Positions 33,961 through 42,722 of a stretch of 64,000 bases of DNA are shown one piece after another. Source of the DNA: Saprospiraceae bacterium (GTDB taxonomy: Bacteria > Bacteroidota > Bacteroidia > Chitinophagales > Saprospiraceae). The notes under the pieces are model-generated. The model did not search any database, was not told where the DNA came from, and saw nothing but the letters and a program-made list of their open reading frames with translations. The translations under genes and the position numbers were made by a program. The stretch is taken from assembly GCA_021604865.1 (NCBI GenBank), contig BQJU01000001.1, positions 1 to 64,000 on the forward strand. The letters run 5' to 3'. Position 1 is the stretch's first letter. Each line of letters starts with the position of its first letter.

Positions 33961-35982
33961 TTACAAAACCCGATCCATCAAAATCTTTTTTACCTCTGGA
34001 TTTTCAATAGTCTCTAATTCTTCTTTGATTAATAGATTGAAGTCTTTGCTCAAGCCAAAATGTCCGGCCAGTTCATTAACTATTTGCAGCAAACCTTTTA
34101 TTTCTTTCAAGGTAGTAATCTCTTTGATGTCTTTGTCCAGAAAATTTTGTTGCTTGGAGGATAAGGAAAGGGCTTGGCCATTAATCTTTTTCTTAATGCT
34201 ATAACGAATGTCATCTAAAATGCCCCAAACAGTATTGGCATCAACTACATTGACGCGAATCTGATCCAAATCAAAGTCGGCCTGGTAGAACTCGATCAGC
34301 CATTGGATCTCTTCCAACAGCAAGTTGGATTTAAGATACCTACCTTGCCTAATGTCTTCTGGGTCAGGAAAATCTTTAGCGAAGGAAAGGGCAAGGGTCG
34401 TTTTGAATAACAAATCCTTACTGGCTTTTCGATTATTGGCATCTGAGCCAGGCTGCATAAAATCAAAAACTTCATCTTCGCTATAACCTTTTAAAAAAAG
34501 AGCTAAGGCAACCCTTCGGCCTACCAGGATATGATCGCGGAATTTATCAAAAGCCTGATTAATTTGCTGCTCGGTTATTTCTTTGCTTGGTTTTTTCTTT
34601 TGTTCCTTTAGCAGTATCGTGATGTTAAATTCCGCTTCTCCCTTTTTTAAGAGGCCGGCTTCCATCTTTTCCACATATTCCTGGGCTTCCTGATTAATGG
34701 TTTGTTCGGCCAGGTCATAATCAAGGGAATAAATATGTGCCCGATAAAATTGGCAAAGTGGCTGATAAAAGCGTTGGGTCTTTTTATTCCAGGCAGAAAG
34801 ACGCGGGCGACTTCTGACCCTGAAAAAAAACTCATCCCCACTTTGTCGAAGCTTTTGAATGAACAAATTAAGCGCACCATCCGAGCTAAGCACGTAACTT
34901 TTATGGTCGGCCGTGATATTAGTTTTAAAGTTTTTGGTCAGATTGATGAGCCGTTTTTTTGCAGAAGTTAGTACAAAAAAGGCACCTAGATATGTATTTT
35001 CTTTGCGAACCTGTTCAATTATATCATAGCCCTGAAGCGGCTGCCAATACCTGGAATCGTCTTCTTTAAGACGCAGATCACACAATAAGACGGCAATGGA
35101 TTGTTTTTTGTCGTTTGCTAAAATCTTAAGTGCTTCTGAGCCGCTATAGACACTTTCATATTGAATATTATTGCGTTCAAATCCGTCATTCAAGGTTTCC
35201 GTAACATTGGAATCATCTTCAACCAATAGCACTTTCCAGGGGGGGCGTGGGAAGTTAACTTCATCATCGTCCTTGTCCTCTATAGGCGCCAGACTGGTAA
35301 TTTGTGAAGCGAAGTTTTCGACGATTTCCTGAGGGCTCAGGCCTTTCTTGGGATCGGAAATTTCAAGCAGTAAATTTTTTCTGATTTGAGACAGAGCTGT
35401 AGTTTGATCTGAAAGCAAATTGAATAACTCCTGAAAGCTTTGATCGATGATTTCTTCAATTTTTACTTCATCATTTTTACCCGAACGAATCACGCGGTTT
35501 TTTAAATCATGGATCAACTCCTGCACCAGGGAACGGATGCCTAAAAGCGTTTCTGAAATATCTTCCCATTGCAACAAAGACATCTTTTGGGGCTGAAGTC
35601 TACTAGCAATATCTTCTGTATTTGCGGAAGTTTTTATCAATTTGTGGAACGTATTGACCCTAAGAAGTGCATATCGAGTTCTAACTGGATCAAATCGATC
35701 TTCAGGAAAAAAATGGAGAAAATAGATGATGCTTTTTAAGCCTGCTTTACGCAATTTTTTGGCTACTTCAAAACCATAAAAACTGTCTGGTTGGCGATTC
35801 TCCCAACCAAGTTCTACCTGGATGATGCAAAGGTCAATTTCTTCAAGCTCTCCGTCTTGAAGGTAATCTAATAAACCTTTATCCCTTGAAAGATATAATA
35901 CCGACTTAGTCAGATTTTCGGCCAGATTTTTATAATAAGACTTGTTTTGATCATTACATATTATTAGCAAATTAACCTGCAT
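33961..35982 (-). CDS. Double-receiver protein (pseudo-REC + REC) with helical output region
   Basis: 673 residues. The first 125 look like a receiver fold without the phosphorylation residues (DLCIIQVELG in place of the usual LLDxxxP strand, then GFEVAKKLRKAGLKSIIYFL). A complete-looking receiver follows at about 248-375: VLLVEDD (Glu255, Asp256, Asp257), CDLRLKEDD with the phospho-acceptor Asp302, and FFVLTSAKKRL. The C-terminal 300 residues are helical and charged with no DNA-binding or enzyme motif I recognise. It is the last gene of a four-gene operon, two bases after the preceding stop. Its role is probably as a phosphorelay target whose output is protein-protein contact; that is inference. 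Confidence 0.7.
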   Translation of the reverse strand: MQVNLLIICNDQNKSYYKNLAENLTKSVLYLSRDKGLLDYLQDGELEEIDLCIIQVELGWENRQPDSFYGFEVAKKLRKAGLKSIIYFLHFFPEDRFDPVRTRYALLRVNTFHKLIKTSANTEDIASRLQPQKMSLLQWEDISETLLGIRSLVQELIHDLKNRVIRSGKNDEVKIEEIIDQSFQELFNLLSDQTTALSQIRKNLLLEISDPKKGLSPQEIVENFASQITSLAPIEDKDDDEVNFPRPPWKVLLVEDDSNVTETLNDGFERNNIQYESVYSGSEALKILANDKKQSIAVLLCDLRLKEDDSRYWQPLQGYDIIEQVRKENTYLGAFFVLTSAKKRLINLTKNFKTNITADHKSYVLSSDGALNLFIQKLRQSGDEFFFRVRSRPRLSAWNKKTQRFYQPLCQFYRAHIYSLDYDLAEQTINQEAQEYVEKMEAGLLKKGEAEFNITILLKEQKKKPSKEITEQQINQAFDKFRDHILVGRRVALALFLKGYSEDEVFDFMQPGSDANNRKASKDLLFKTTLALSFAKDFPDPEDIRQGRYLKSNLLLEEIQWLIEFYQADFDLDQIRVNVVDANTVWGILDDIRYSIKKKINGQALSLSSKQQNFLDKDIKEITTLKEIKGLLQIVNELAGHFGLSKDFNLLIKEELETIENPEVKKILMDRVL

Positions 35983-35984
35983 AT

Positions 35985-36647
35985 CTATTGGAATATCTTG
36001 TCGATTAATGCGTTTAATAATAGGTTGTATTCTTCGTTATTCTGTTTAATAGCACCTATCCTATTTTTTAATTCTACAACCTTTTTAATAAATTGATTCC
36101 ATTCTTCTGAATATTCTTTAAACTTCAATTGGTGTTTTTCCTTCAACTTCTGCCAATCCTCTATTTTTTGGGGCGCCAATAATTCATCGTGAAAGATATC
36201 GATCAAATGGTCTGTTTCCGGATTAAAAAGTGGATCAAAAAGAAATTTTGGTGGATCAATCTGCCCTTTGGCCAGTGCTATTAATGCTTGTGCTTCTTCT
36301 TGTGTGATGGAATCGGATATACCAAGAATGCTTCGATGCACCTGGTATTCACCTGCAGGCGGCCGAGCATCATGTCCTTCTACCCCTCCATAATATACCT
36401 TTAGCTGGACGTTTAGTTTTTTTAAGTGTTCCCTGTCCCCACCGTGTATCAAACCAATCAGGAAATTCGTTCCATTCTGGTTGGTTGTCTCCCAGACACC
36501 CGGTTCGTCGGCAAGTTCCGTTTCAATTCTTTCCTGATCACAATTGTATCGGAACACTTTGGCAAATGGTTTAAATGCCGATAAAATTGCTTCGCACCGG
36601 ATTGCATTATCACCATCAATAACGATTATTTTTTCATCCATTTCCAA
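35985..36647 (-). CDS. Unknown protein of the receiver island, possible pseudo-receiver
   Basis: 220 residues. It opens with a beta-alpha pattern (KIIVIDGDNAIRCEAILSAFK) and has a second strand (FLIGLIHGGD), which may be a degenerate receiver or a related Rossmann-like fold; no phospho-acceptor Asp is visible. The last 70 residues are a charged helical region. Its start overlaps the end of the upstream REC gene by 14 bases and its stop is two bases from the next start, so translation is probably coupled. I do not recognise a family. Confidence 0.6.
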   Translation of the reverse strand: MEMDEKIIVIDGDNAIRCEAILSAFKPFAKVFRYNCDQERIETELADEPGVWETTNQNGTNFLIGLIHGGDREHLKKLNVQLKVYYGGVEGHDARPPAGEYQVHRSILGISDSITQEEAQALIALAKGQIDPPKFLFDPLFNPETDHLIDIFHDELLAPQKIEDWQKLKEKHQLKFKEYSEEWNQFIKKVVELKNRIGAIKQNNEEYNLLLNALIDKIFQ

Positions 36648-38157
36648 ATGTTATATTAATGCCGTTTTGGGGATTTTTTCCTGCGGCCATTACTTTAAAT
36701 CCATAATACGAACCTAAAAATGGTTTTTTATCCATTTGCAGCTCATCACAAAAATTGGTCTGTTGGTAAAAATTAAGAATTTTGTTGCTACTCGTGCCTC
36801 CGCCTTCTACCTCGAATTGAAAGATTCTTTTTTCATAAGCGCTTTTTATGCCATCAAACAATCCTTGTGGATCTATTTCAAGCGTAATATTTAATCCTCC
36901 CTTATCCAATTTTATGCGTTTTAGCAGGTCCTTTCCCTTACCCTTCTTGATCGTAGATTTATACAAAACAGACATCATATCATAGAGCGCAATAATTGTT
37001 TTTTTGAGTGTTTCATTAGTTTGAGGAGGCGTTATTTTACTATTCCTGGCAATATTTTTGCTGTTACACGATTTAATAGCTTCAATAAACAGGGCATCTT
37101 GCCGACTGGCTTTATTAACAAATACATTTCGATAAGCTGCCCAACAAACAAATAAGGTACCTAACAAACTAAAGCTTTCTGTCCCTTTACTTTCCGGATC
37201 ATCGGCTTTAGCTTTTGTGCCCATAACTTTCATGCATTCACAGATATCACAACCATCCCGAAAAAAACCCTTTTTGGTTTTGAGGTTGAATTCTTTTACA
37301 AATTTATCCGGATCATATTTCAATAATTGAATCAGATAGCCTAATTGTTTTGGCATTTTCCAGTTGTCATTCCAACGCCCTCTGGATTTGTATTTGATCA
37401 ATTCTGAAGGAATTTCATCTCGCCAGTTATGACATTCATGTTGATCAAATTCTGCCATTTTTTCCAAAAAATCAGAAATACTGAGTGTTGGATTGCCGTA
37501 AAGATTATCCCAGTTTTCTTGGCTTTCTTCAATAGCTTCGACACTGTCTTTGGGGTTGCTTCGGGAGCTGAAAGACCATCGTCCGCCCCCGATAGTCAAC
37601 ACCCTTTCATCTTCAGGAGCGATGTCATCTCTGGTTCTGCCGTGAGCAGCTATACCACTGATAATCGTAATCAGTGATTGAGCATCTTTCGGACCTCCCT
37701 CAAGAAAATATTGAATCTTGCCTGCTAATTGCTCATCGAGATAGTGTTTTTTGCCTAGGGTTGTTAGTTGCACATCTAACAGAATAATTCCATTGTGATC
37801 ATTGATGGCGTTGAAAGCATCAAAGAATTCCTGCCTGGTACGACACCAATGAAAGCGAAGCTTGCCTGTAATAACCTTTTGTTCGAGATTGGGTAATTTG
37901 ATTTCTCCTTCAAAACAGGCAGCTCCTTTGCCATCAATTTCTTTTATATATGTAGGAGGCAAAGGGTTTTCATTTTCCGGGTACAACCAGATCAATTCAT
38001 CAATAGGATGGAGACGCAATACGTTTGCGAGGATGTATTTTGCTTTTTCAGCCGAATCCTCGATCAAAATCCATTTCTTTTTTGCAGGTTTCATAGTTGG
38101 AAGAATTTGAATACATGGTGCTAAAGTTTTGTTGGGTTTTTCGTAAATAGTTGTCAT
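36634..38157 (-). CDS. Receiver-domain protein with large C-terminal region, unknown output
   Basis: 507 residues. The N-terminal third is a receiver-like domain with a long insertion: KKWILIEDSAEKAKYIL supplies the acidic pair and GIILLDVQL the likely phospho-acceptor Asp128. The rest has a cysteine cluster (CDICECMKVMG), a hydrophobic helix (LLGTLFVCWAAY) and a C-terminal end GYYGFK-like (GSYYGFKVMAAGKNPQNG), none of which I can assign. It lies 11 bases behind the histidine-kinase-like gene, which makes it a natural phosphotransfer partner. The start at 38157 is the first ATG; Met22 would also be acceptable. Confidence 0.65.
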   Translation of the reverse strand: MTTIYEKPNKTLAPCIQILPTMKPAKKKWILIEDSAEKAKYILANVLRLHPIDELIWLYPENENPLPPTYIKEIDGKGAACFEGEIKLPNLEQKVITGKLRFHWCRTRQEFFDAFNAINDHNGIILLDVQLTTLGKKHYLDEQLAGKIQYFLEGGPKDAQSLITIISGIAAHGRTRDDIAPEDERVLTIGGGRWSFSSRSNPKDSVEAIEESQENWDNLYGNPTLSISDFLEKMAEFDQHECHNWRDEIPSELIKYKSRGRWNDNWKMPKQLGYLIQLLKYDPDKFVKEFNLKTKKGFFRDGCDICECMKVMGTKAKADDPESKGTESFSLLGTLFVCWAAYRNVFVNKASRQDALFIEAIKSCNSKNIARNSKITPPQTNETLKKTIIALYDMMSVLYKSTIKKGKGKDLLKRIKLDKGGLNITLEIDPQGLFDGIKSAYEKRIFQFEVEGGGTSSNKILNFYQQTNFCDELQMDKKPFLGSYYGFKVMAAGKNPQNGINITFGNG

Positions 38158-38168
38158 GAGAGTAGGGT

Positions 38169-40694
38169 TTAAGTTTTTTCAAAAAAGATATTTTTAATAG
38201 GAAACCGAAAACTAGTTTCCCACAGGTCGTCCTTTTTAATGTCTAACTTTAATTTTTTCACCCAAAATTCTTTTCGGTTTTGTGTATCGGAGTTATCTTC
38301 AAAAAGACCGAAATTTTCCAGGTCCCCTTTGATAAAATTCAAGCAGGTACTAATCACAGGTTTAGTACCCAAACTTTTTTTCGGCTTCTCTTCTCTAGCT
38401 TCACAGGAATTAACTAAAACGAGACGTAGACATGGGCTCCCTTCAACCTTTTGAGGAGCCCAATCGGCTTTAAGATGAAAATCTCCAGTGGTATGTTCTA
38501 AAATATTAGTTATTGCTGCGAGGAGTAACCTTAATAGTGCATTTTGTGCAAAAATGATATCATCTTTATCACTTTTGATGAGTTTCAGATTGGCAATTTC
38601 GCGGGGCATCTCAAGATGAATTTTGTTTTTCTCTTTTTCATGTTCATAGAGTTCCCGAAAAGTACGGTCGTATTCTATAATGTTTTTTAATGAGGTAACC
38701 CGTTCTGCACGCAGAAAAAATTCACCAACCCGCATTTGGCAAGATAGCTCCATGCATTTTTCCAAGATTTCATGAAATGTAGCATCTTCGCTTATATCAA
38801 ACACCTGCCTGCCTCGACGTCCTGACCATACTCTTAACGTATATGACCAGGTTTGGAAACGATCAACAAACGGGATAATTCTCCATTTTTTAAGCGTTTC
38901 ATTGGAGACTGATAAGCCTTCCGGAATCATTGTTTTGGCAAAAGAAAGTACGCGGTCTGTTTTATCTTTGAATAATTCTTCAATAGATAAATTTGATAAC
39001 TCAAAAATATTGTCGGTTACTTTTGATAATTCATGACTAAAAGCATTGATGTAGTCTCGGAAATAATCCCGTTCAATTGCTTTTTTAATTAACCGGCTAT
39101 AAAAAACGGTATCGATAATTGGTCTGGCCAGGAATCTAAAAAAATCATAAATACGGAATAAGCGACAATAGGCGAGTTCAGATAACTCTTTATAACAATG
39201 AATACTTCTGCCATCTTTAATAAAGTGGGCTTTTTTATCTATCCGCCAGATGGGGCTAAGGGTGAGCAATACAAAACCTACTGAGGAATCTTCTTTTTCT
39301 TCACCATTAGCTAATCTTAATGGAATCTTATTTTGGTTGGAATGCCAGATACAAAAGACCAGGTGTTCCTTTGGTTGGTGATATTCACCAGCCGCCAACT
39401 CATAGAAATAAGGTAAAATAGGAAATCGGCATTGTTGGTGCAAGGCAGTTAACAAATTAACAATCTTTTCTTTTTCTTTTGAGGTCGACATTTTAGATAA
39501 ATAGCCCCGTATAACCCGATTTAAACATTCTGCTATACTGTATTCCGTACGAACTAGATCCAGATAAGGGATATAATCTCGATGGGGTGATTCGGTTTCC
39601 TGAAAATAAATATCCAGGCGTCGTTCTAAAATGTAAAGATTAGAGAGTACGTGTTCATTGGAAGTAACCTTTTTGCTTCGATCTTTTTCGACAGTTGCTA
39701 AAGGCAAGTGATAATTGTCAATGTTATAGGCTTCCCACTCCAGGTGTACTTCAGCTACATGAATAGCATAACGCACTAAAGAAAGAAAATCTCGAGTAAG
39801 AATGCCCTTACTATCTACCATACCCAACCGGGAGTATTCATCGTAAGAACTATAGCCTTCCGGAGATTTCACCGGATCTTCGTCAATAAATTTTTTAATT
39901 TCTTTCCAAATGGGAAACAATTTAAACCGACTAAATTTTTTGATCTCCATGTCTTTCAGCCACTGGGTTTCCGGCAAAGAAGAATGTTTTAAAACTTCTT
40001 CCCAAAAGTCATATTTATAGGCATAATCGACGTATTCATCATCAAAATTGATGACACTATCCGGTTTGTTTAAGCCACGTAATTGTGCATGGCGAACTAA
40101 CATACGCCAGGTGCTTAGATTAAAGAGAACTTCTCCTACGGTACAATAAATGACTTCAAATTTGTTTTTTGACAAATGTCTTTCAAATGGTAAAAGTTTA
40201 TTCAATTTGTCCTCAGAGGATAAATGAGGTAGGTTGAGGTAAAACTCCGGAGAAGGCAGGTTGGGACTTTTTAAAGGTTGGCGGTCCCTTGGACCAATGT
40301 ACATTGCATCTAATAATTCATGAAATTTCCTAGCTTCTTTGATTTGCTCTTGGTGTGCCCCATAAAACACTTGATCGTATTCATAATAGTTGTATGGAAT
40401 TTCAATAAAGGGTATTCCATTGTATTCTTTGGCTAGACCTGTTTGAATACTTTTGTTATGCAAATAAACCAATTGGTTTTTTGCGGCATCAGCAAAAACA
40501 TAAGCGCCACCACAAATCCCCAGATCGCGATAGACAAATTGATCAAAATCGTAATCTTTATTTTTTAAAAAGCCTTCAAAGTTCCCATCTGCCTTTTGAA
40601 TAGCTTCTTCTAGCTTTTGTTTCATCTTACAAAATTCATATTCCGACAGATGAGACAATGTGGCTTGAGCATTCTGGCTTTTTGAATCCGGCAT
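38169..40694 (-). CDS. Divergent histidine-kinase-like protein
   Basis: 841 residues. The N-terminal 530 residues have no transmembrane segment and no sensor domain I recognise. INAFSHELSKVTDNIFEL near residue 550 resembles the dimerisation/H-box of histidine kinases, with His554 as phospho-site. About 185 residues on, LLLAAITNILEHTTGD resembles the N-box of the HATPase domain (Asn before the -x-x-x-H-T), and LRLVLVNSCE with a later LGTKPVISTCLNFI resembles a strongly altered G-box. The kinase domain is therefore degenerate or very divergent. It is the first gene of a tight four-gene operon whose next member carries a receiver. A cytoplasmic sensor kinase for this island is the best reading. 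Confidence 0.6.
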   Translation of the reverse strand: MPDSKSQNAQATLSHLSEYEFCKMKQKLEEAIQKADGNFEGFLKNKDYDFDQFVYRDLGICGGAYVFADAAKNQLVYLHNKSIQTGLAKEYNGIPFIEIPYNYYEYDQVFYGAHQEQIKEARKFHELLDAMYIGPRDRQPLKSPNLPSPEFYLNLPHLSSEDKLNKLLPFERHLSKNKFEVIYCTVGEVLFNLSTWRMLVRHAQLRGLNKPDSVINFDDEYVDYAYKYDFWEEVLKHSSLPETQWLKDMEIKKFSRFKLFPIWKEIKKFIDEDPVKSPEGYSSYDEYSRLGMVDSKGILTRDFLSLVRYAIHVAEVHLEWEAYNIDNYHLPLATVEKDRSKKVTSNEHVLSNLYILERRLDIYFQETESPHRDYIPYLDLVRTEYSIAECLNRVIRGYLSKMSTSKEKEKIVNLLTALHQQCRFPILPYFYELAAGEYHQPKEHLVFCIWHSNQNKIPLRLANGEEKEDSSVGFVLLTLSPIWRIDKKAHFIKDGRSIHCYKELSELAYCRLFRIYDFFRFLARPIIDTVFYSRLIKKAIERDYFRDYINAFSHELSKVTDNIFELSNLSIEELFKDKTDRVLSFAKTMIPEGLSVSNETLKKWRIIPFVDRFQTWSYTLRVWSGRRGRQVFDISEDATFHEILEKCMELSCQMRVGEFFLRAERVTSLKNIIEYDRTFRELYEHEKEKNKIHLEMPREIANLKLIKSDKDDIIFAQNALLRLLLAAITNILEHTTGDFHLKADWAPQKVEGSPCLRLVLVNSCEAREEKPKKSLGTKPVISTCLNFIKGDLENFGLFEDNSDTQNRKEFWVKKLKLDIKKDDLWETSFRFPIKNIFFEKT

Positions 40695-40726
40695 AAATAC
40701 AATTTTTACTAAGATATTTTGAGAAA

Positions 40727-40789
40727 AGTTATCTAGAGTTATCCAGCTTTTATTTTCTTCAATTGTGAAAGGCTAATTCCAGATAACTT
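40727..40789. promoter_or_regulatory. Candidate operator between divergent operons (AAGTTATCT half-sites)
   Basis: AAGTTATCT at 40727 is matched by its exact reverse complement AGATAACTT at 40781, with a third half-site GTTATC at 40738. They lie in the 133-bp gap between the kinase-like gene and the REC-REC-HEPN-like gene, just upstream of the -7 box at 40799. Confidence 0.4.
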
Positions 40790-40798
40790 CTGGCCACC

Positions 40799-40806
40799 TA
40801 CTTTTG
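40799..40806 (+). promoter_or_regulatory. Candidate -7 box (TACTTTTG)
   Basis: It matches TAnnTTTG 21 bases before the next start codon. A -33 TTG at normal spacing is missing, as expected if the adjacent AGATAACTT sites recruit an activator. Confidence 0.35.
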
Positions 40807-40827
40807 GGTGAATAATTAATTCATCCT

Positions 40828-42600
40828 ATGAAAATCATTATCATCGATACCATCGGAAGTCAAGCCATTAACGGGCAAATCAGCCAGCCGAAATATAATT
40901 ATCAAAACTACTGGGTTCCTAAAAATAATAATAAAACGGCATTTGAGCTAGCGGGAGAAGTTAATGCAATGTGTAATGGAGAAGAATCGCTACTCTTATT
41001 ACTGAATATCCACATTCGCCATGCCAACTCTCAAGATTTTTATTACGGTATCGAGTTGTTGAAGGAAATTAGAATTAATGAATATTACGACCAATTATCT
41101 TACATTCAGAAAGTACACATCGTGTTGTTTTCAACTTTTTCCGTTGAGAATTTATTAAAAAAGCAAGAACCCAAATTTTTTATCATTCTATCTCCAGGAA
41201 CAACCTTTATAAAACTACCAACTGAAATAGACCAGGACAAATTTGAAAAAACGGCCAAACAACAATTGCAAAACATTGAAGTACTTAAACCTTATTTTAA
41301 GGTGAGTGATACGATAGTTGAAGAGCGGCATGGTCATGCCAATTGGTGGGCTGCAACCCGGTTTTTGCATCATTATTTCGCATTTTATCCTTATGATCGG
41401 CATGATCCTATTATGCACAAATTCTTAACTTTCCGAACTCCTCAAGCCAGAGATGCTCAATTCATTTATGCTGAATTCCTTACAGGTGCTCTTCAAGAAA
41501 AAAAACTAACCCGGTTCAGAAAAAAAATTGACTTTGGCAGGAGTCACCTTCAGGCCATTTCACCTGGTGGGGCTACCGTTAATAGAAAAATAGGCATGAT
41601 TGATGACCAAGCACTGCAAATTATGAAAGGCGTGGATTTAGGCTGGATGCACCTCCACTCGCTTTTGTTTTTTGGTAAAATGGAAGGTGTACATGTCCTC
41701 GATTATCAACAATCTGCAGATGTTGTGCTTGATCAGATTGATGACTCTTTTGATTGCTTATTGCTTGACCTAATGCTGGGAGAAGAAGACCGGCATCTAA
41801 AAATAGAAAAGACCCGTGGGGCGCAATTATTATATTTAATTAAAAAACGATACCCAATGTTGCCGGTGGTTATAACAACGGCTTCTAACAAAGCAGAAAC
41901 CAGAAGGGCGTTGCGAAAACTTGGTTGTGATGCATTCTGGATTAAAGAAGCTATTGAAAAAAAGCTCAATACCCAGGAAAGCATGATCAAAGTTATAAAT
42001 CTGCTTGATTCGGTTGCCAAACTCACCGGTCCTAAATTCAAACTATTGAAAATATGCAAACAATTACTGGATCAACTGGCAAATGAGGAAAATTGGTGGA
42101 ATAATTACATCTGGTCAGCTACCCATAATGCTCCAGCCCACATTACAAATGTAAATCAAAAGGAACTCTTCATACAACTTGATCAAGGCCTCTTGCTAAT
42201 CAGGACTTTCCTCCAAAACCAACTTATTGGGGAAGGGTATAATACAGCGTTGGAAGAAAGCTTTTGGTTAAGCGGTGTCATTGTTCGTTTTGCCAGGATG
42301 ATTGAAAATATTCATGGAAAATCAGCGTCTTTTGATAACAATGTGTCTATTGCTATTATGCGAAGTCGAGGAGATTTAATGGGCGCAAAACTTTACCTAA
42401 TGCGTCACAAAGCTGCCCATTATAATGAAAAAGATCCGGTTGATTTTGAGTTCCTGGCTTCCTTTATGAAAGCATTTTTCTGTTATTTGAAATTGGGGCC
42501 AAGCGAGGATTTAAGAAAAGGGTCAAGCGAGGATGCACCGATAGTTGAAATGATAAAGATGAGTGGCGTTTATCAGCAATTGTATGAGTCTTTTGATTAG
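40828..42600 (+). CDS. REC-REC protein with C-terminal HEPN-like domain (candidate receiver-gated RNase)
   Basis: 590 residues in three parts. Residues 1-130 look like a pseudo-receiver (KIIIIDTIG, LLLLLNIHI, GIELLKEIR, IVLFSTF). Residues about 252-385 are a receiver with every canonical residue in place: Asp259/Asp260 in MIDDQ, phospho-acceptor Asp314 in LLLDLMLG, Thr350 in VVITTAS and Lys373 in FWIKEA. The last 200 residues are helical and contain YLMRHKAAHYNE, an R-x4-H motif (Arg526, His531) of the kind that forms the RNase active site of HEPN domains. HEPN is inferred from this motif and the helical context only. It starts the + arm of the divergent island. The reading is a phosphorylation-controlled nuclease or an RNA-binding effector. 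Confidence 0.7.
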   Translation: MKIIIIDTIGSQAINGQISQPKYNYQNYWVPKNNNKTAFELAGEVNAMCNGEESLLLLLNIHIRHANSQDFYYGIELLKEIRINEYYDQLSYIQKVHIVLFSTFSVENLLKKQEPKFFIILSPGTTFIKLPTEIDQDKFEKTAKQQLQNIEVLKPYFKVSDTIVEERHGHANWWAATRFLHHYFAFYPYDRHDPIMHKFLTFRTPQARDAQFIYAEFLTGALQEKKLTRFRKKIDFGRSHLQAISPGGATVNRKIGMIDDQALQIMKGVDLGWMHLHSLLFFGKMEGVHVLDYQQSADVVLDQIDDSFDCLLLDLMLGEEDRHLKIEKTRGAQLLYLIKKRYPMLPVVITTASNKAETRRALRKLGCDAFWIKEAIEKKLNTQESMIKVINLLDSVAKLTGPKFKLLKICKQLLDQLANEENWWNNYIWSATHNAPAHITNVNQKELFIQLDQGLLLIRTFLQNQLIGEGYNTALEESFWLSGVIVRFARMIENIHGKSASFDNNVSIAIMRSRGDLMGAKLYLMRHKAAHYNEKDPVDFEFLASFMKAFFCYLKLGPSEDLRKGSSEDAPIVEMIKMSGVYQQLYESFD

Positions 42601-42603
42601 CTT

Positions 42604-42641
42604 ATGTGGAGGTCGGCTTTTGTAGTGAAAACATGCTCTTA
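42604..42641. repeat. Degenerate dispersed palindromic repeat, copy D
   Basis: TGTGGAGGTCGGCTTTT on the left resembles copy B and AAAACATGCTCTTAG on the right resembles copy C. The centre is mostly lost. It follows the REC-REC-HEPN-like stop by a few bases. Confidence 0.4.
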
Positions 42642-42689
42642 GATCCTCCTTCTATCTATATAGCTAACCAGAGACAACTCGCCCTTTTT

Positions 42690-42697
42690 TAGATTTG
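42690..42697 (+). promoter_or_regulatory. Candidate -7 box (TAGATTTG)
   Basis: It fits TAnnTTTG, 26 bases before the next start codon, and suggests the three genes that follow can be transcribed separately from the REC-REC gene. No -33 element is visible. Confidence 0.3.
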
Positions 42698-42722
42698 TGT
42701 GATATTAATAATACTTGTCAAT

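Noticed and set aside
42505-42540. Short direct repeat (about 13 bases containing AAGCGAGGAT) near the end of the REC-REC-HEPN-like gene.
   Set aside because: It only gives a repeated SSED-like peptide in frame and has no sign of a mobile or regulatory role.
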